This document shows, one piece after another, positions 7,129 through 10,850 of a DNA stretch of 10,850 bases. Within the stretch, counting starts at the first letter, position 1; each line of letters opens with the position of its first letter. Source of the stretch: Verrucomicrobiota bacterium (GTDB lineage Bacteria; Verrucomicrobiota; Verrucomicrobiia; Limisphaerales; UBA8199); assembly GCA_026397855.1 (NCBI GenBank), contig JAPLUA010000620.1, forward strand, positions 1 through 10,850, in the 5' to 3' direction. A program made the translations under genes and the position numbers. A model generated the notes under the pieces. It saw only the letters and a list, made by a program, of their open reading frames with translations, was not told the DNA's origin and did no database searches.

Positions 7129-9453
7129 ATGGCTACCCTCCATTTCCCTGTCCTGGTCTGGCCCGATGCTGCGGGCGGACACACCGCCGCCCTGGTGGGG
7201 GATGCTGACGGCGCCGCCGCGCACGCCGGCACGGCCAGGGAAGCCGTGCAGCAAATCAAGGAGCTGCTGGAATGGCGGATGGAAAACCAGCCCTGGAACG
7301 TGGACCCCGACTTTGCGGAGCCTGAGCTGATCGAGGTCAAGGCGGAGGCGCTGCCCCAGTACAGGGAAGGCAACCGGGTTATCCCCTGCCCCGAAACCCT
7401 TTGGTTGAAGGTGCCCTGCGCGATCGGCCTGCAGGAAAACGGGCTGCGTGTCTGCGCCGTTCCCCACCTGGGGCTTCGCTTTAATTACCAGGATGCGACG
7501 GGCCTTAAGGGTTTGGCCGCCCATTACATCAAGGAGTCCTTGCAGGGCCTTTCCCCCCTCCAACTGCCCGGACGATTGCCTCCGCGCGGCTGCCGGCTGG
7601 AGGAAATTACCCTGCGCGATTCCAGCCAACGGGTTCGGCGGGTGCCTCCCGCCGACCAGCCGAAACTCAAAACGCTCTTCACGGTCGCCGATCCGCTGCT
7701 CCACGACCTGGGAAGACAACGCGTGGTATCGGCAGCGTATGGCCGCGAGGTCCAGTCCGTCATCCTTGCGCGGAAGCTCGGCCAGGAAAAGGCAAACGTG
7801 CTGCTGGTGGGGGGATCCGGTGTGGGCAAATCCACCCTGCTGCTCGATGCCGCAAAAAGGTTGGCGCGAGAATCCTCCCCCGCATCTCCGTCATCCGACG
7901 AAGAGCAGGAAGGCGATGACCTTCCCTCTTACCGGTTTTGGCGCGGCAATGGCGGGCGCATGATCGCCGGCATGCGTTACCTGGGGGAATGGGAGGAACG
8001 GTGTGAGGCTTTCGTTCGCCAGTTGAACGCCATCGGAGGCGTCTTCTGCGCCGAGAACCTGCTCGAACTGCTCCAGGTGGGCGGTCAGGGCCCCGGCGAC
8101 AGCGTGGGGGCATTCCTGTTGCCCTACCTGCAACGGGGCGAACTCCGAATGGTGGCGGAGGCAACCCCTGCCGAAGTCGAGGCCTGTCGCCGGCTGCTTC
8201 CCGGGCTGCTCGATGTGTTTCAAGTGGTGCCGGTCCCGGAGTTTGAGGATGCCGGGGCAACTGACCTCCTCAGCCGGGTGGCCAACGCCTGCGCCGGTGC
8301 CTCTCAGCTTGAACTTGATCCGGGCGTCGTGCCCCTGGTGCAAAGGCTCTTCAAGCGCTTTTTGCCCTACGCCAGCTTCCCGGGCCCGGCCGCCGGTTTT
8401 GTCCGCACGCTTTGCGACCAGCCGGACCGCGGAGGACTGCGCCGAAAGAAATCGGTCACCGCATCGGATGCGGTGGCTCAATTCATCAGGCAAACGGGCC
8501 TGCCTGAGATCTTCTTGCGCGATGACATGCCGCTGCTGCTCGATGAGGCGCGACAGGGCTTCGAGGGGCAGATCATCGGACAACCGGAGGCCACGCTCGC
8601 CGCCGCCCGGCTCGTGACTACGATCAAGGCCGGCTTGACCGATCCCGGCCGCCCTTTCGGGGTCCTGCTATTCTGCGGGCCGACCGGTGTCGGCAAGACC
8701 GCTCTCGCCAAAGCCGTGGCCGCATTCTGCTTCGGGGCGGGTGAACAAAAGGATCCCCTGGTCCATTTGGATATGAGCGAATACAGCGGCTGGGGAGCCG
8801 CGCGCCGACTCCTCCACTCGCCCAATGGAGCGGCTGCGCCCTGGATCGAAAGGGTCCGGCGCAAACCTTTCTGCGTCCTGCTGTTCGATGAAATCGAAAA
8901 GGCGGCCCCCGAAGTCTTCGACGTTCTCCTCGGCTTATTGGACGAGGGACGCCTGACCGACCGTTTCGGCCGCGTGACCAGTTTCCGGAGCGCCATCATC
9001 ATCCTGACCTCCAATCTCGGTTCGAGCGCCTCCGGGACCGCCGGGTTCCTTCCCGACCAGGGGCCATCCTACGAGTCCGAGGTGGGAAAGTTCTTCCGGC
9101 CGGAGTTCTTCAACCGCCTGGATGGAGTCATCACCTTCAAGCCGTTGTCTCCGGTGGAAGCCGGTATGATTGCGCGAAAAGAACTCGGCGAAATCGCCAC
9201 CCGCGAGGGGTTTGCTTCAGCCGGCATTAGCCTGCAGTGGTCGGAACGCCTGGTCAAAGCCCTCGCGGTTGAGGGTTACGACCATCGCCTCGGGGCCCGA
9301 CCTCTCCAGCGGGTTCTGGAACGTAGGGTCGTGACACCGCTCGCCCGGTGGAAAGTGGCGCACCCCGGCCTCCGCAATGTGGAACTGCTCATTGACCTTG
9401 ATGCGGATGCCCGTGTGCAGGTCCAGGTGGCAACCTCGCCCAAGGCATCCTGA
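7129..9453 (+). CDS. ClpA/B-like double AAA+ ATPase 3 with HicB-like N-terminus
   Basis: 774 residues, the short member of the trio, starting three bases after ATPase 2 with no strong ribosome binding site. Residues 1-50 look like a HicB-type fold: FPVLV strand, G16-G17, G34-T35 and E38-A39 before a helix. A second N-terminal unit holds VPHLGLRF (111-118), shared in pattern with both paralogues. AAA+ module 1 has Walker A GGSGVGKS (228-235). The pore-loop tyrosine is kept (Y284 in RYLGEWEER), but Walker B reads E309-N310 and the finger site LDVF (361-364). Module 2 has GQPE at 484-487, Walker A 517-524, D587-E588, sensor 1 N629, arginine finger R663 and sensor 2 R724 in GARPLQR, with no GYVG pore loop (563-575). 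It ends just after the module 2 small domain, with no release-factor-like extension. Its module 2 is closer to that of ATPase 2 than of ATPase 1. Probably a different position or role in a shared ring. Confidence 0.9.
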   Translation: MATLHFPVLVWPDAAGGHTAALVGDADGAAAHAGTAREAVQQIKELLEWRMENQPWNVDPDFAEPELIEVKAEALPQYREGNRVIPCPETLWLKVPCAIGLQENGLRVCAVPHLGLRFNYQDATGLKGLAAHYIKESLQGLSPLQLPGRLPPRGCRLEEITLRDSSQRVRRVPPADQPKLKTLFTVADPLLHDLGRQRVVSAAYGREVQSVILARKLGQEKANVLLVGGSGVGKSTLLLDAAKRLARESSPASPSSDEEQEGDDLPSYRFWRGNGGRMIAGMRYLGEWEERCEAFVRQLNAIGGVFCAENLLELLQVGGQGPGDSVGAFLLPYLQRGELRMVAEATPAEVEACRRLLPGLLDVFQVVPVPEFEDAGATDLLSRVANACAGASQLELDPGVVPLVQRLFKRFLPYASFPGPAAGFVRTLCDQPDRGGLRRKKSVTASDAVAQFIRQTGLPEIFLRDDMPLLLDEARQGFEGQIIGQPEATLAAARLVTTIKAGLTDPGRPFGVLLFCGPTGVGKTALAKAVAAFCFGAGEQKDPLVHLDMSEYSGWGAARRLLHSPNGAAAPWIERVRRKPFCVLLFDEIEKAAPEVFDVLLGLLDEGRLTDRFGRVTSFRSAIIILTSNLGSSASGTAGFLPDQGPSYESEVGKFFRPEFFNRLDGVITFKPLSPVEAGMIARKELGEIATREGFASAGISLQWSERLVKALAVEGYDHRLGARPLQRVLERRVVTPLARWKVAHPGLRNVELLIDLDADARVQVQVATSPKAS

Positions 9454-9457
9454 GGAG
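9452..9457 (+). promoter_or_regulatory. Ribosome binding site of the DUF72 gene
   Basis: GAGGAG overlaps the stop codon of ATPase 3 and lies eight bases before the ATG at 9466. This supports that start even though the residues that follow are unusual, and suggests read-through transcription from the ATPase operon. Confidence 0.7.
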
Positions 9458-9465
9458 TCACCGGC

Positions 9466-10500
9466 ATGTTCTACACCAAAGCTGCGGAGGCTTCTTCTCC
9501 CTCTCCCCTCCAAAAAGGGGAGAGGGCCGGGGAGAGGGGTCCGTTTGCTCGCAAGCCCATGCCACCACACTCAAAACGTGCCTCCTCTCCCCGGCCCTCT
9601 CCTCCATCAGATGGAGGAGAGGGGGAAAGACGGTGGAAATACCAAGGCTGGATCAATCAGCTCTACACCCCGGCGCGATACGAATATCGCGGCAAGCTCG
9701 CCACAGCCCGCTTCGAGCGCTTGTGCCTTGCTGAATACGCCGAGGTGTTCAAAACGGTTTGCGTGGATGCCGCCTACTACACTTTCCCGAGCGAGAAGCA
9801 CCTCGCCGGTTTGATGTCACAAGTGCCTCCTGATTTCCAGTTCGGGTTCAAGGTCACCGACGAAATCACGGTCAGGCAGTTCCCCAATCTCCCACGCTTC
9901 GGCGCGCGCGCCGGCAAACCCAATGAGAACTTCCTGAACGCGGATCTGTTCAGCCGGGCATTCCTCAAACCCTGCGAATCTATCCGCGCCAATGTCGGTG
10001 TTCTCATGTTCGAGTTCTCCCGGTTCCATCCGGGCGACTACGATCACGGGCGCGATTTTGTGGCGGACCTCGACCGGTTCTTCGCCAATCTGCCGGGCGG
10101 CTGGCCCTGCGCCGTGGAAATGCGGAACAGGAGCTGGCTCGCGCCTGAATACTTCGCCTGCCTCAGACGCCATGGCATCACGCACGTTTTCAACTCATGG
10201 GAAGCCATGCCGCCGGTAAGCGAGCAAATGGGCCTGCCCGACAGCCAGACCAATCCGGACCTGGTCGCCGCCCGCTTTCTGCTCAAACCGGGCCGCAGAT
10301 ACGAGGAGGCTGTCAAAACCTTCCAGCCTTACGACAGGACCAGGGAGGTGAACGACGAGGCGCGCAAGGCAGGAACGGCGCTCGTCAACGAAGGAAAGGC
10401 GGCAGGCCCGAAAAGGAAGACGCTGATCTTCGTGAATAACCGATTGGAGGGCAACGCGCTCGAGACAATCAGTGCCATGCTCGATCAGCTTGATGGTTGA
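9466..10500 (+). CDS. DUF72 (YecE-like) TIM-barrel protein with repeat-encoded N-terminal insert
   Basis: 344 residues, somewhat longer than my recollection of about 290 for this subtype. DUF72 proteins are predicted TIM barrels without an established reaction. Family hallmarks are clear: EYAEVFKTVCVDAAYYTFPS (90-109), FGFKVTDEITV (126-136), VEMRNRSW (217-224), and the terminal FVNNRLEGNA (322-331). Normal members begin with a first strand of the type YxGTSxWxYxGW. Here the start MFYT and the WKYQGW (57-62) are separated by about 45 low-complexity residues (S/P/G/E/R-rich) that translate a palindromic DNA repeat pair. The frame is preserved. No later start codon would restore a normal N-terminus, so the protein either carries the insert or is poorly functional; a decaying gene is possible. 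It follows ATPase 3 by 12 bases and probably shares its transcript, but nothing ties its function to the ATPases. Confidence 0.88.
   Translation: MFYTKAAEASSPSPLQKGERAGERGPFARKPMPPHSKRASSPRPSPPSDGGEGERRWKYQGWINQLYTPARYEYRGKLATARFERLCLAEYAEVFKTVCVDAAYYTFPSEKHLAGLMSQVPPDFQFGFKVTDEITVRQFPNLPRFGARAGKPNENFLNADLFSRAFLKPCESIRANVGVLMFEFSRFHPGDYDHGRDFVADLDRFFANLPGGWPCAVEMRNRSWLAPEYFACLRRHGITHVFNSWEAMPPVSEQMGLPDSQTNPDLVAARFLLKPGRRYEEAVKTFQPYDRTREVNDEARKAGTALVNEGKAAGPKRKTLIFVNNRLEGNALETISAMLDQLDG
9499..9623. repeat. Pair of inverted REP-like palindromes inside the DUF72 gene
   Basis: There are two units in opposite orientation. The left unit forms a hairpin with arms 9499-9508 and 9517-9526. The right unit forms a perfect 14-bp hairpin with arms 9595-9608 and 9610-9623. 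The units are also complementary to each other: 9519-9537 is the exact reverse complement of 9584-9602 (19 bases). About 45 unrelated bases separate them. Sequences of this type (CCCTCTCC...GGAGAGGGCCGGGG) are, from general knowledge, common interspersed elements in some Verrucomicrobiota and related genomes, usually between genes. I see no clear target-site duplication. Confidence 0.85.
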
Positions 10501-10532
10501 TTTCCGGCCTCAAACCCCCACCCTCTCCCCCC

Positions 10533-10850
10533 ATGCGCGCATTACCAGCATTTGTTCTTTTAGTCGTTCTTCGCCTGGCGGCCTGCACAGTTGAGGCGCA
10601 GGAGCTTTACCAGTCGGAGAAAGGCCGCTCGCCACGCTGGGCAGGCTTCGAAAATCCGACGGCGGCCAAAGGCGCAGCGGGCCAAAGCAACCAGTCGGCC
10701 AAAGGCCATGCCTTCGATTCGCTCAAGGCCGGGGAATCGGTGGTTTTGATGAACTATACCGGCAGGGGGATCATCCGCCGTATCTGGCTTACCATCAGCG
10801 ACCGCAGCCCGGAAATGCTCCGATCGCTGACCTTGAAAATGTTCTGGGAT
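10533..10850 (+). CDS. Secreted DUF2961 (GH172-like) protein, 3' end outside window
   Basis: The first 106 codons are present and the frame stays open to the window edge. The start MRALPAFVLLVVLRLAAC is a typical signal peptide. It could be cut by signal peptidase I after VEA (A22) or be a lipoprotein with lipobox LAAC (C18). The mature start (ELYQSEKGRSPRWAGFENP, then an AAKG..GQSNQSAKGHAF segment, and GRGIIRRIWLTI at about residue 77) matches the N-terminus of DUF2961 proteins, which put a conserved GxGxIxRIW motif at this place. DUF2961 is now glycoside hydrolase family 172, with characterised members acting on fructofuranose or D-arabinofuranose linkages. The substrate of this one cannot be read from the fragment. 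The ATG lacks a Shine-Dalgarno site and follows a pyrimidine tract, so its translation signal is weak. It is 32 bases downstream of the DUF72 gene. Confidence 0.8.
   Translation, partial: MRALPAFVLLVVLRLAACTVEAQELYQSEKGRSPRWAGFENPTAAKGAAGQSNQSAKGHAFDSLKAGESVVLMNYTGRGIIRRIWLTISDRSPEMLRSLTLKMFWD

Noticed and set aside
455..9453. Naming the three ATPases ClpB, ClpC or ClpV (type VI secretion)
   Set aside because: They have no Clp_N repeats, no ClpB middle domain, no module 2 GYVGYEEGG pore loop, and no secretion genes nearby. A gene symbol would mislead.
455..10850. Calling the cluster an antiphage defence system
   Set aside because: No nuclease, toxin, membrane effector, CRISPR array or integrase is visible in the window; the flanking genes are ordinary. 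Nothing excludes it, but nothing supports it.

Overview
The window is GC-rich, almost fully coding bacterial DNA read on the + strand. The gene content suggests a Verrucomicrobiota-like genome (Limisphaerales or a relative), with Planctomycetota or Lentisphaerota as alternatives. The reasons are a secreted DUF2961/GH172 protein, a DUF72 protein of the EYAEVF/FVNNR subtype, and a GGAGGAGAGGG-type palindromic interspersed repeat. This placement is inference; the window has no rRNA or other phylogenetic marker.

Layout. Positions 1-403 are non-coding and hold two strong inverted repeats (43-104 and 161-220). A sigma70-like promoter (404-432) and a ribosome binding site (444-447) lead into three consecutive genes for large ClpA/ClpB-like AAA+ ATPases: 455-3790, 3790-7125 and 7129-9453. 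They overlap by 1 base and are then spaced by 3 bases, so they are almost certainly one translationally coupled operon. A DUF72 gene follows 12 bases later (9466-10500), with a palindromic repeat pair inside its 5' end. A GH172-like secreted protein begins at 10533 and runs off the window.

The three ATPases are the interesting part. They are diverged paralogues with one plan: a novel N-terminal region (HicB-like at least in the third), a first AAA+ module, a short linker, and a ClpB-type second AAA+ module. In all three, module 1 keeps Walker A but lacks the Walker B glutamate and the arginine fingers. In all three, module 2 keeps the whole ATPase apparatus but lacks the GYVGYEEGG pore loop that grips substrate in ClpA/B/C. 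The first two also carry about 320-340 extra C-terminal residues. By eye these resemble the N-terminal coiled coil, the PCRF domain and the C-terminal tail of class I peptide chain release factors, with the catalytic GGQ domain missing.

The hypothesis, which is inference, is a hetero-oligomeric, non-threading AAA+ machine that may dock on ribosomes through release-factor-like domains. I know of no described system with this composition. The DUF72 and GH172 genes look like ordinary neighbours rather than parts of the system.
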